The notes under the pieces were generated by a model. The model was not told the origin of the DNA. It did no database searches and saw only the letters and a list, made by a program, of their open reading frames with translations. Both the position numbers and the translations under genes were made by a program. Positions 15,101-26,080 of a stretch of 64,000 nucleotides of DNA are shown here, piece by piece. How positions within the stretch are numbered: position 1 is the stretch's first letter; every line of letters starts with the position of its first letter. Origin of the DNA: Vanilla planifolia (taxonomy: Eukaryota > Streptophyta > Magnoliopsida > Asparagales > Orchidaceae); assembly GCA_023846275.1 (NCBI GenBank), contig JAIUJO010000072.1, positions 1,385,599-1,449,598 on the forward strand, read 5' to 3'.

Positions 15101-16177
15101 TGTTCATGTGATTGCATACGTGTCTTTTGAGTGTGTGCATGTGAGTTTCTAGGTCTGTGTTGATGTGTTTCTGTTTTTGCATGTGTGCGTGTGTGTTGCT
15201 TGGTACATGCAAGTTTGTACTTATGTGTCTACATCCATGTGCATATTTTCATTCGTGTGAGTGTGGAGGAGGGCCTGTATACGTGTGTGTGGATGTGTGT
15301 TTATGTATAAGTGCACTTTTTTGTGTATATAGGTGTAAATTGTGGGTGTGTATGCATGTTTGTGTATGTATGTTTGTCTAGCAACATATGTCTGTATGTG
15401 TGTGCACATGTCTATCCATGCACATGTGTGTGTGTGTGGGTGTACACATATTTATATTTGTGTTCATGAGAGTTGATGTGTGCAAGCATTTTTGTGAGCA
15501 TAAGTGCATGCATCTATATGTGTGTGTGTGCACATAATCACGTGTGTATGGGTGTGGGTGCATATGTATGTGTTCTCATGGGTCTGTGTGGGTGCATATA
15601 TGTGTGTTTGTGTGTGTGTGTGTGCATGTATGTGTGTGCAAATGCTTTTGTGTGATTATATATGTCTGGTTTGTGTCCATTTGTACTTGTTTGTGCATGT
15701 GCATGTGTGTGTGAGTGTGTGTGTTTATGCAAGTGTTTGCAGCTTTACATGTGTGCATGTGTATGTGTATGTGTGTATGTGCATTTGATTATGCATTTGT
15801 GTGTATGCACATCAGTGTGGGTGAGTGCTAATGCAAGTGTGTCTGTGTGTGCATATGTGTGTGTGTGTTCATGTTCACATGTATGTATGAGTGTGTGCAT
15901 TCATGTTTGTGTGTTGGCTCATATGTGAGTGCCTTCTAGCCTATGTGTATGGGTTTGTTTTTGAATGTGTGTGTGTGTTTTTGTGAACTTTCCCGTGTGT
16001 ATTTTTTTTGAGTGCATGTGTATATGGGCATGTGCTTATATGTGTGTATGTTTGTGGGTGTGCTTGTGTGTGTAGGTGTGTGGCTGTGTGTGTGTGATTA
16101 CGTGTGTACATATGTGTGTGTTTGTGTCTGTGTGTGTGTGCATGTTTGTGCATATGTGTGCATATGTGTATATATGT

Positions 16178-18068
16178 TGAAGTGTGTTTCAATAAAAAGG
16201 AAGGAGTGAATGACTAAGAATAACAATTTCAGCTTCTTACAAAAATATTTGAAGATATAGTTTAAAGCTTTCTTTAAAGGTTTAATTAAATATCTAAAAG
16301 TGATTTTATACAAATTTTAACTTTTTTTAAAACATGTTAAATTTTAAAAAATTGTGTGATAAAAAATCAATAATAATTAAAACTATATGCCATCAATTGT
16401 TGTGGTTTAGCTTGAAACCAAGCGGACATCCACACGAGAAAAAAATTAGACAAAAACACTCTATAAATATATTTTGCCAAATTATGGTTAGGTTAAACTC
16501 TCATCTAATAGGAAAACTAAATAAGCTACTGTGACAATATAAAAAAAAATCAAAGGGGTAAGCTATAATTACCTTACAACAAAATGGCAGTAAAAAAATT
16601 CTCCAACATGAGATCAAAATTGCAAAATCTTATGCTTGAAGAAATGGTTATGTGGCACAAGTATCTTGGTTAAATGAATTAGGAATTGGGTAAATTAATA
16701 GCTTAACTAACTTAAGAATAAGTAAAATTTTAGGATTTTCATAAGTAAATGTCACAGCAACGTATGAAAAAGCCTGAAAAGAATAGGCTAATAATGATTT
16801 GAATAATTTTTCTTAAAACTTTTCTTTAGAATGAATAAAAATTCATCTATCATTTTCATACAAAACTTCTCCTATTTATAGGAATTTTATAATGGGTAAA
16901 AACACTACCAAATACAAAAAATAGTAGTTACTACTTTATATGTTAGTATATTGTAATTTAAAAAATTATATCATTTAATTAAAAAACCTAATGGCTTGAA
17001 ATAATGGCTAAAATAATTGGGCTGGATCTATTAGATCAGAATGATTTGTGTCATTTGATCATGAAAACTACATCATTGGATAGATTAGATTCTAGTGATA
17101 CAATAAAGAAATTAGATTTGATCAGGGGCCATTAGATCTGAATCCTATTAATGACTAGATCATGATGTTACTTGCGGATAAAAGATAGAGAGTGTGATCA
17201 TGAAATGGCATGATTGAACAGAGGATATTATCAAGCTTTATAAAAAGATGGAGGAGATCAGAATCATTTTATTGGAAATTATGCGATCAGAAAGCTCTGG
17301 TTACTCTTGAAGGAGATCACATGAAAACAAGGCTTTAGGTTAGTCCCACATTATGAATGGGAATAGAAATACATTGTTTTTAAAAGCTTTATGTGATCTC
17401 CAAATGTAGCTTATTTGGGGTTGGCTATCATTTGGGTTTGCTTTGGAGGTCAGGACTCATGTGGTCAGTGATCATTAGACATAAGATGCAAATGTGAGAT
17501 TGTTGACCTCATGCAAAATGCAATAGTGTGTTTGGAATTGATCATTGACATCAATGATTGACCCATCCATTAACTTAAAGAGGTACCATAACAAAAACAT
17601 TAACAAGTTTGATAAGTTAAAATTTCTTTTTATTAATTAATTAAAACTACTATAACTTACTTTTATAGTAGGTTAACTGAGATTTTTAAAGATATCATTA
17701 AGAAAAAATGATAGAGAAGATAAGATGGATAAAACATATTAAGAACATTAATATTTTATAATGATTATTAATTTTAATTTAATTTTTGTACCTTATAATA
17801 AATATTTTAAACAAATTAATAATCTAATTTAAGTAAGATTAAAATTCCTAAAATTAAATTCAAAATATACTCCTTGGTAGTTTGCCACTCTGACTAAGAT
17901 GATTTTTATGGGATTTGATATTTGCTCATCTCCTTCTTTTAGTTCTCCCATGAATAATAGTATTGATTATCTGAAATTTGGAAATTCACTTAAACAAGAA
18001 CAATTAAAAATACTTATGATTTGTTATCATCAAATAAAGTATTAGTATTAAGGTTCGACAATAAAACA
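16178..18068 (-). repeat. 3' LTR of the copia element
   Basis: This block aligns throughout its length with 20,395-22,263. Shared landmarks include the tgaagtgt start, the ctatttatag box, the gctttataaaaag word (about 17,240 and 21,470) and the ttgccactc stretch (about 17,880 and 22,125). It ends in ca at 18,067-18,068, next to a purine tract on the minus strand, so TG...CA termini are present. Hand alignment of about 110 bp near the outer end shows roughly a quarter of positions different from the other LTR, many of them C/T or G/A changes. Confidence 0.88.
16872..16881 (-). promoter_or_regulatory. TATA box in 3' LTR
   Basis: The minus strand reads CTATAAATAG followed by gagaa. The same word sits at the matching place in the other LTR, about 0.7 kb from the LTR's PBS-side end, where the U3/R border of a plant LTR is expected. 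Function is inferred from this match. Confidence 0.6.
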
Positions 18069-18083
18069 ATCTATCTTTTTTAA
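18069..18083 (-). other. Degenerate polypurine tract
   Basis: On the minus strand ttaaaaaagatagat lies directly against the TG that opens the 3' LTR. Plant copia elements usually carry an aaaagggggaga-type tract here, which primes plus-strand DNA synthesis. This copy has lost most of the G run. Confidence 0.55.
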
Positions 18084-19019
18084 CGATAATGATAATCTTA
18101 ATAATATTGATATAAATATAAACTATTATAAAAATAATAAAGTAATTAAAGATAAACTCCTTACTCATATGGCATGGCTAGATTAATGCTTCTTCTTAAT
18201 TTATGCATATTCTTTTAATTTTTATTATTTTCTTCTTTTTCTTATCACTCAAAGGAATATAATCTAAATTTTATAAATTGTTTACCACCAAATGATTTTA
18301 TTAAATTATCAATCAATTGATCACCTAATTTTTTTAATAAATAATTATTTTAATTACAATTTTATCTAATTGTTTTAAAGGTCAACTCATTGAATCTCTT
18401 TTAAATTAATTTAATTAGTTTTTTTACAACTATTACCTATAAAACATTATTTACGGCATATTGAATTATTCTTGATTTAAAATTTGTTACAAAAGATTAT
18501 TTATAATGATAAGATCAATTCTAAAAGTCAATCATAATTTTACATATAAATTTTTCTTTAGGATAATTCTAAGTTTTACATATTTAAGATTTTCTTCAAC
18601 TATATTTTTTTATTTTTTTTTCTGAATCTTTTAAACTTAATTTCCTAAATCTTATTTATTTTTCGTCTATATTTGAAATAATTTTTTGTTGAAATTTATT
18701 AATTAAAGTGTATGTGCTTAATACTAGATTTTAATTATTAGATTTAAGTGCCCAAGTCATTTTATGTTTAACACATTTATGTATAACTAAGCTACAATTT
18801 ACTTTCATAATCCATACAAAAATTAAAAAAAATTAGAATGAATATTAGCTCTAATCCTGCATGCATTTAAAGTATTGCTGAGTTGGATAAAATAACGACA
18901 TTTAAGCTTGTGATTATGATCTGTAAAATGTCAACATGTCTATGGATATGAGATATTGTAGTAGTTAACAAAAATTACTTTGCTAATTGGTTTTATTTTT
19001 AAAAAATATGCAAGTAGAG
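18084..19019 (-). other. AT-rich interior of the copia element, no recognisable coding
   Basis: This stretch lies where pol would follow gag. I read it on the minus strand in three frames and found only short, stop-broken pieces with no convincing protease, integrase or RT motif. It may be heavily decayed gag-pol linker plus untranslated region joined across a deletion, or non-coding filler of a non-autonomous element. Confidence 0.5.
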
Positions 19020-20290
19020 TGCAAAGATTTAAAATCACTAAATTCTTTAACTAAGGATGCATCTCGTTAAATTTTTGTTTTAAATCATCATTGGCCTTTT
19101 TCATATCATTAAAATATATGTCAACATTTTCTCTAATTTGTTCATAATGACCTACATATTCATTATGTTCTTCTCTTAATTTCATATATTTTTATTCAAC
19201 TTTTCAAACTTTTTGCAAAACATGAAGTAATTATTCAGACAAATTCTTTATTGAGCAATTTACATTCTCACTTTAGGTAGCGCTCTTTCGTCTTCCTCTT
19301 CTAGTCTAACAATCATGCAAAATAGTCCATTGTTGTCTTCTTCTTCACATGCATTGGTTTTGAATCACTCCACGCTACTTTTAATACTTTCTTCTACTTC
19401 TTTTTCCTATTCATTTCCTTTTCAAATCTTTCTTGCATAATAGCACATGTTGCTCTAATATGTCCCAATTTATCATATTTATGACAAATGAGTTCCTCTT
19501 TTTTGCTCTCTTATTAGGTATTTGATTTTTTTGTCTATCTACAATATCATAAATTTTAGACAAACCTCTAGAGATTAAAATAATACCATCTTCATTGGTA
19601 GAATCCACTTCTTGAGTGACTTCCTTCATCATAATGTTATGGAATGTTTCTTCTTCTTCGCTTTATTTTTCTCAATTAATTCTTCTTCTTTTCTCCTCTC
19701 TATTTCTAGCTCATTTGTCATATTCTTATACATTAAGTCATCTATTGTCATCATGGAAATATTTTTGATGTATTATTTGTGGTGCTCAATGGATCATATT
19801 ATTTTGGCAAGATCCTATCTTCTTTTTCTATTTATTCAAAGAAATTGGCTTTTCAAAGCTAGAAAGTGCATTAGTAATATTGGTAAATCTTGTAGATATA
19901 CTTTTGATGGACTCATTTGAAAACATCCTAAATAGCTCATAGTCACGTGTCATCAGATTTATTGTTTTTGTTAATTAAAGAGGTACCTTCATATGCTACT
20001 TCTAATGTATGCCAATATTTATATGTTATTTCTAAATTTTTATTCTAATAAATTTGAGAACATTTAAAGCACAACATAAAATATTTGTAGCCTTATCATT
20101 TAATTGAACTTTAAGTTTTTAATTTCATCCATTTCATAAAATGGTTTAGGTACCAAAGCACCTTATGCATTTTTCTTAGTAAGAAAATCAAATGATGCTT
20201 GTAATAATTTCTACATTTCTCTATCAAAATATTTTAAATAAGTAATCATACTAGTCTTCTAATAGAGATAGTATTAACCACAAAAGAGTG
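19020..20290 (-). pseudogene. gag: Broken copia gag (Sirevirus-like capsid/nucleocapsid)
   Basis: Gag would form the virus-like particle and bind element RNA. On the minus strand, from high to low coordinates, collinear gag pieces appear in shifting frames: an N-terminal part with GALVPKPF and LNDKATNILCCAL (about 20,060-20,200), YWHTLEVAYEGT (about 20,000), DYELFRMF (19,921-19,944), RFTNITNALSSFEK, then the helix TIDDLMYKNMTNELEIERR (about 19,690-19,750), a Lys-rich run and a zinc knuckle (19,445-19,486). After that comes the KVAW segment usual behind the knuckle in these gags, and a Lys/Glu/Asn-rich piece (19,020-19,260) that reads like the coiled-coil tract of Sirevirus gags. Several stops and frameshifts break it. 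The longest open piece is 19,411-19,632 (73 codons). Family assignment comes from remembered gag patterns, without a search. Confidence 0.85.
19445..19486 (-). other. Zinc-knuckle remnant with Cys-to-Tyr change
   Basis: The minus strand reads CHKYDKLGHIRATC, matching the CX2CX4HX4C nucleic-acid-binding knuckle of retroelement gag, except that the second Cys is Tyr (codon TAT, one base from TGT). The first Cys, the His and the last Cys are kept. Loss of one zinc ligand should disable the knuckle. Confidence 0.88.
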
Positions 20291-20380
20291 ATAGCCTATA
20301 GGAAGAAGAACCTTTACCAAAACTTAATGAAATATTAATTTGAGTGATGGATCACTAAGAAAAGTTCTTAGAAGAAAAGG

Positions 20381-20392
20381 ACCTTTGATACT
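20381..20392 (-). other. Primer-binding site, initiator tRNA-Met type
   Basis: On the minus strand tagtatcaaagg begins two bases after the inner end of the 5' LTR. It differs at few positions from the tggtatcagagc sequence complementary to plant initiator tRNA-Met, the usual minus-strand primer of copia elements. Its position next to the LTR fixes the element's orientation. Confidence 0.75.
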
Positions 20393-20394
20393 AA

Positions 20395-22263
20395 TTGAAG
20401 TGTAGATCAGTAAGAGGGAGATGAATTATTAGAAATAAAAAATTTTAATTTTTTATAGAAAAATATTTAAAGATATGATTTATAATTTTTTAAAGGCTTG
20501 AGCAAATCTCTAAAAAATAATTTTTTGCAAATTTTAAATTCATTTTAAAACATGTTATTGTTCAAAAAAGTTTATAATAAAAAAATCAATGTAATTAAAA
20601 TTATAAAAAAAATGATTTTTAGGTGATTTAGCTTAAAATCAAGCCTACATCTACTCCAACAAAAACAAGAGAAAAGGAAACACCCAATATATCCCTTAAG
20701 CTAAAAGGCAAACATGTTAAACCTCAGAAAAAACAAATGAGATAGCTACTATGATCCCACAATGAAATCAATGACAAGCTATATTGACTTTACAATGAAA
20801 TGCCAATAATAGAAAAGCATTTAATGACTTAAAATAAAAATAAATATGAATAAAATATTATGCTTGATGAAATGACCAAAGACTCATAGGTATCTTAATT
20901 AAATTAAGTTGGATGAGAAAATTATAACTTAGCTAATTTGTGAAGAAGTAGAATTTTGGAAATTTAATGACGAAGGGATGCAACATCAAATGAAAGTAAT
21001 AATAATAATGGGCTATTAACGACTTAAATATTTTGGCTTAAAATTTTTCTTTAGATTTCACAAAAATTTATCTATCCTTTTTGCAAAAAATTTCTCCTAT
21101 TTATAGACATTTTGTAATGACCAAAATTACTTATCTAATATGCAAAATAATCATTACTATTCTACTACATTCATATATTTTAATTAAATTATTATTATTT
21201 TCATAAAAATCCCAAATACTTGAAATAATTGCTAAAAGCATTGTTGCACTCAACCATCGGATCAAAACTATACAAGACTATTCTATGACAAAAATTGTGT
21301 AATCAAACAAATGAGATTTAAGTGAACTTATTTAAAATTAAGATTTAGTTATGGCTATTAGCTCTAAATCCTGATTAGATGGTTGGATCATGATATTATT
21401 TGTAAATAAAAAATGGATAATGCAATCACAAAATGTCATGATCAATATAGAGGATATTATTAAGCTTTATAAAAAGGCAAAGGAGATTGAGATCATTTGA
21501 TAACAAAATTGCATGATCAGATTGCTCTGGTTACTCTCACAATTTAAAATAACTACATAAAAATAAGGCTTTGGTTTTAGTCCTATTATAAATGAGAATA
21601 ATAATACTTTGCTTTTAAAGCATTATGTAAAATTAGTAAAGACAGTCTTTTTAGGATTAGCTATCTCCTGGTTCACTCATGATGTCTTAACTACTATGAC
21701 CAATGATGCATTAGATATAATTTCTAAATACAAGATTAATGACCCAATCTAAAATGTAATAATATATTAAGATTGACTTCTGACACTGATAACTAACCCT
21801 TTCAATAACCCAAAGTGGTAATATAGTGAATGGGCTAATGAATTTTGTCAATCAAAAATTCTTTTTAACAATTAATTAATACTACTATAACATACTTTTT
21901 GTAATAGGTAAACTAAAATTTTTAAATATAAGATTAAGCTAAAAATATAGTCAAGATAAGATAGATAAAAAAGATATTAAAATCCTAAATATTTTTTAAG
22001 GCAATTAATTTTTAATTTAATTTGTCTTCTAATAAATATTTTAATCAAGTTTAACATTCTAATAAAATTAATATTTAATTATCTAAATAATATCCAAATT
22101 ATATCACTTGGTGTTTTGCCACTCCAACAAAGATGATCTTCATGAGACTTGACATTTGCTAACTTTTCCTTTTAGTTTTCTCACAAATAAGAGCATCGAC
22201 TACCTACAATTTGAAAATTAACTTAAAACAATTTATTAGAAATATTTAGGTTGTGTTTATACA
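20395..22263 (-). repeat. 5' LTR of the copia element
   Basis: Homologous to 16,178-18,068 from its inner end (tgaagtgt) outwards. The outermost part differs. The other LTR has a further ttgttatcatcaaataaag segment and about 40 bp in total before its end, whereas here the sequence passes quickly into tttataca and then TG array. Either a small deletion removed the terminal part or the array boundary cut it. Confidence 0.85.
21097..21106 (-). promoter_or_regulatory. TATA box in 5' LTR
   Basis: CTATAAATAG on the minus strand, followed by gagaaa, is conserved between two LTRs that differ widely elsewhere. It would place element transcription starting near 21,070 and running toward the gag remnant. 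Confidence 0.65.
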
Positions 22264-25200
22264 ATTATGTGTGTGTGCATGTATGCAATCCTATGTACAT
22301 GTGACTGTGTTTATGCATTTGCATGTGTATGTATGAGGATTTGAATGTGTGATTGTTTATGTGGGCAGACATATTTGTGTGTGTGTGTCTGTGTATGCAT
22401 TCATATGCATGGTATGCATATGTATAAGTATGTGTGTGCCTATGTATGTTCCTATGAGTGTGTGTAAGTCTGTGTGCATGTGCATGTGCATGTGCTTGTC
22501 TATCTGTGTGAGTAGTTGTGTGTGTGTGTATATGTTTGTGTGTCCATGCACATATCTCTGTGCATATCTTTATGTGACTATGTATGTGTGCGTGTGTGTG
22601 CATGTGTATAGGCATGTGTGAGTGGGTACACATGTGTGTGTCTGTCTCAATGTGTGTGAATCAAAGGGCTTACATGTGTTCATGCACATATACATGCATG
22701 TTTATGTTTCTGTGCTTGCGAGTGCAAGTGCATGTTTGCATGTGTGTGCATATGTGTTTGCATGGTTATGAATTTATGTGCATGTATGGGTGAGTGTGTC
22801 TGTGTATGTGTGTGAGTGCATGCATTACTATTATTGTATTTGTGTTTTTGTGCTTTCTATTTGTCTATAAGTGAGCATGTTCTTTCATGTGTATATCAGT
22901 GTGTTGTGCATGCTTATGTGTGTATCCATGTGTGTGTGGGTGTGTGTGTGCATGTATTTATGTTTTTGTGTGGTTGTGTGTGCTTATATGCATGTATGTG
23001 TGTGCATGAGCATGAGTGGGTGTGTTTGTTGAACTTATGTGTGTGCATGTGTGTGTTTGTGTGCTTGTGTTGGTGTGTGTGTGTGTGTATGTGTGTTTAT
23101 GCTTATATGTTTGTGTACATATGCATGGAATTATGTGTGTGTATGTATGTATCCATGTATATGTGGATTTGTGCATGCATGTATGCATGTCCATGGATGT
23201 GTGAGTAAGTACATATGCATATACACATGTGTGTGTGTGTATGATGTTAGTATGTGTGGGTGTGCACGTGCAAGTTTTTATGCATGTGCTTGTGAATAGG
23301 TGTGTATGTGTATGTGTGTGTGAATGCATGATTGTGCATGCATACGTGTGCGTATGCATGTGTGTGGTTATATGTGTGAGTTTGTACATGTATATGGGCA
23401 AGCATGTTTGTGTGTGTGCATAGCTATGTGTATGTGTATGGGTGTGTGTGTGTGTGCTCATGTGTGCTTGTATAAATGTTTGTCTGCATATGTGTGTGTG
23501 TGTGCATGTGCATGTGTAGACTTATGCAATTGCATGTAGGTGTGTGTGTATTATTTCTTCTTAGATTTGTGTGTGTTTATGTCTATGTGTGTATGTGTGT
23601 GTGTGTTGGTGGTCGTGTGCATGCATATGTGCATGTACATGGATGTGTTTGTGAGTGTGTGTGCATGTGTGTGTATGTGTGTGTACACACATGCATGTGT
23701 TTGTGTGCTTGTATATGTGAATGGATGGGTGTGTGTGTGCAAGTATGTGCAATTATGTCTGTATGCATGTTTGTGCACCAATGTGGTTGTATGTATGTAT
23801 TTATATGTATGTTTCTATGTGTATGTGTGCTCGTGCATGTGTCTGTGTGCTTATGCATGTGTGTGGGTGTGACTATGTGTGTCGACATGTGTGTGGGTGT
23901 CTACTCATGTGTGTGTAAGTGTGTGAGTCTGTATGTGCTTGTGTTTGTGTGTGTAGGTGTGTGTGCGTGTGTGCATGAGTGTAGACGTGTAAGCAGATGT
24001 TTGTTCATGTGCATGTGTTTATGAGTTCATGCAAGCATGTGTGTACTTTTGTATTTATGTGCCTACATATGTGTGTATGCATGTGTGGTTGGGTGTGTGT
24101 TTGCATGTGAGTGTGTGAGTGTGTGTGTGTCTGTGGTTGCATGTATGTGTGTGCATGTTTGTGTACTTGTGTCTATGTGCATTTTGTGTGCTTATGTGGG
24201 CATGAACACGTTTGTGTGTGTGTTTATTTTTGTATTTGCATGTGATCATGTATGTGTGCACATGCGAGTGTGCATGCATGAGTGTGTGTATTTGCATGTC
24301 TACGTGCTTTTTTGCACATGCACATGTGTGTGTGAGTTCACGTTCATTTGTGTCTGCTTGTACGTGCCTATATGTGTTCATATGTGTGTTCATTTGTCCA
24401 TGTGTGTGTGCGTTCTTGTGTACATGTATGCATGTACATGTGTGCATGTCTATTTTTGTGTGTGTGTGCTTATTTGTGTGGGGGTATGGAAGTGCGAGTG
24501 TTGTGTATGTGTGTAAGCATGCATGTACATGTGTGTGTGTGTGCATGTGTAGATGAGTGTGTTTATATTGATGTGTCTATCTATATTTATTGTACATGTG
24601 TGCATGCACACTTGTGTGTGTGTTTGTGTAATGTTTGTGTGCATGTGTGTACATGTATGCTTGTGTGTAGGTGCAGGTGTGTGCCTATTTATGTGTGTGC
24701 ATGTATTTGTCTATGCATTTCTGGTGTATGTGTGTGTGCGATTACATGTGCATGTATGTGTGCATAAGTGCAAGATCATATGTATGTGTGTGTGTGTGTT
24801 CTTGTTTATGCATGAGTGTGTTTGTGTATGAGTATGAGTTTATATGCATATGTTGGCATAAGTACATGTTGATGTGTGTGCATGTCTGTGAGTGTGTTTG
24901 GGCATGCAAGTCTATGTATTCTCTATGTATATGAGTGCGTGTGTATGTGTTTGCATTTGTATTTGCATTCATGTATTGTGAGTTCGTGTGTTTGTGTGCT
25001 TGTCTTTATGGGTGTGTACATTTGTAAGTGCATGTGTGCATATGTGTGTCCATGTATATGAGTCTGTGCAAGTGTGTGTGTGTTTGTGCATACATGTGTA
25101 CGTGTGTGTGCAAGCCTGTGTTGGTGTGGGTGTGTGTGTTTACATTCTTAGAAGTGTGGGGTGTGTGCAAGTGTCTGCATGTGGGTGTGCCTACATGTGT

Positions 25201-25504
25201 GCATGTGTGTGTGTTCATGTGTTTATGTATGCATGTGTATTTGTTCATGCTTTTCTATATGCACATACATGTACTTGTACATCTTTGCATGCATAAACAT
25301 GTGTGCATTCATGGACATGTGTGTGTATGTATGTGTGCACATGCATTTTTATTTTTGTGCAAGTCTTTGTGTGTACATGTGTGCCTACATGTGTGTGTGT
25401 GTGTGCATGCATGTGTGGGATTGTGTGTTCATGCTTGTGGACATGCCTGTGCCTATGCATGTACATGCAAATGTGTGTGAGTGTGTGTGTGTGTGTGCAT
25501 GTAC

Positions 25505-25535
<31 letters not shown>

Positions 25536-25569
25536 CGTGCATGCATGTGTGTGGGCATGCTTGTACGTG

Positions 25570-26080
25570 TGCATGTGTCTGTGTGCTTATGCTTATGCAT
25601 GTGCATGACTGTACCTATACACTTATAAGTATTCATGTATGTGTTTATGTGTGCAAGTGTGTTTATGTGTGTATGTGTGAGAATATTTTTGTGCCTATTT
25701 GTGTGCCTTTGTATGTGCATGTGAGTACATGAATGAGTGTGTGTAAGTGCATATGTCTGCATAGGCATGTATATGTGTGTTCGTGTATGTGTATGTGTGT
25801 GTTGGTATATGTATGTGTGTGCTTGTGTGTTTGTGTGTGGGCATGGGTGCCCATGTGTGTGTGTGCGTATGCTTGTGAATATGTATATGTCTATGTTCTT
25901 ATGCTTATACATGTTCCTCACTATGCCTATGTGCGTGTGGCTATGCATGCGTATGCATGTCTGTATGGTTGCATGTCTGTGTGGATGTGTTTATGCCAGT
26001 TTGTGTGCCTTTTTGTATGTATGTGAGTGAGTGTATGTGTTTGTGTAGGTGCATATGTATGCATAGGCATGTATGTGCAT
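25570..26080 (+). repeat. Diverged tandem duplication, period about 300-310 bp
   Basis: Two landmark runs recur in the same order. The word gcttatgcttatgcatg with a following cctata occurs near 25,585 and near 25,895. A tttgtgtgcctttgtatg run followed by ggcatgtat occurs near 25,700-25,775 and near 26,000-26,075. Spacing is 300-310 bp for both pairs. Aligned by eye with mismatches and small gaps. Confidence 0.5.

Larger units (their letters stand above)
1..16177 (+). repeat. Degenerate TG-rich array (left block)
   Basis: The + strand is almost wholly short alternating pyrimidine-purine words (tgtgtg, tgcatg, tgtatg, gtgcatg) with no fixed monomer. Cytosine occurs mostly in gCAtg. CG is rare. 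Stop codons are scarce in several frames, so many overlapping ORFs of 60-290 codons arise, all Cys/Val/Met/His-rich on + and Thr/His-rich on -. These have no domain, no codon-position signal and no preferred frame, so I call no gene. The array starts before the window and ends where LTR sequence begins at 16,178. Purity falls at about 5,480-5,700 and 15,940-16,020. This is a diverged simple-sequence or minisatellite array, not a perfect (TG)n microsatellite. Confidence 0.93.
16178..22263 (-). mobile_element. Ty1/copia LTR retrotransposon, Sirevirus-like, pol-less
   Basis: Two long direct repeats (16,178-18,068 and 20,395-22,263) flank a 2.3 kb interior. Read on the minus strand the order is 5' LTR, primer-binding site, broken gag, coiled-coil remnant, unrecognised sequence, polypurine tract, 3' LTR. 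Both LTRs begin on + with tgaagtgt. Gag similarity and the tttgatgataacaaa-type word near the LTR start are familiar from plant Sirevirus-like copia elements. No protease, integrase, RT or RNase H is visible, so the element is either internally deleted or a non-autonomous derivative. TG array of the same polarity lies on both sides, as expected for insertion into a pre-existing array. Neither LTR pair nor gag is intact, so it is an old copy. Confidence 0.88.

Noticed and set aside
1-16177. CRISPR array or telomeric repeat
   Set aside because: There is no constant repeat with unique spacers, and no TTTAGGG-type telomere repeat. The repeated words are short and degenerate.
19612-19920. 102-codon + strand frame as a membrane protein
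   Set aside because: It is antisense to the gag remnant, whose conserved helix and capsid words read on the minus strand in this interval.
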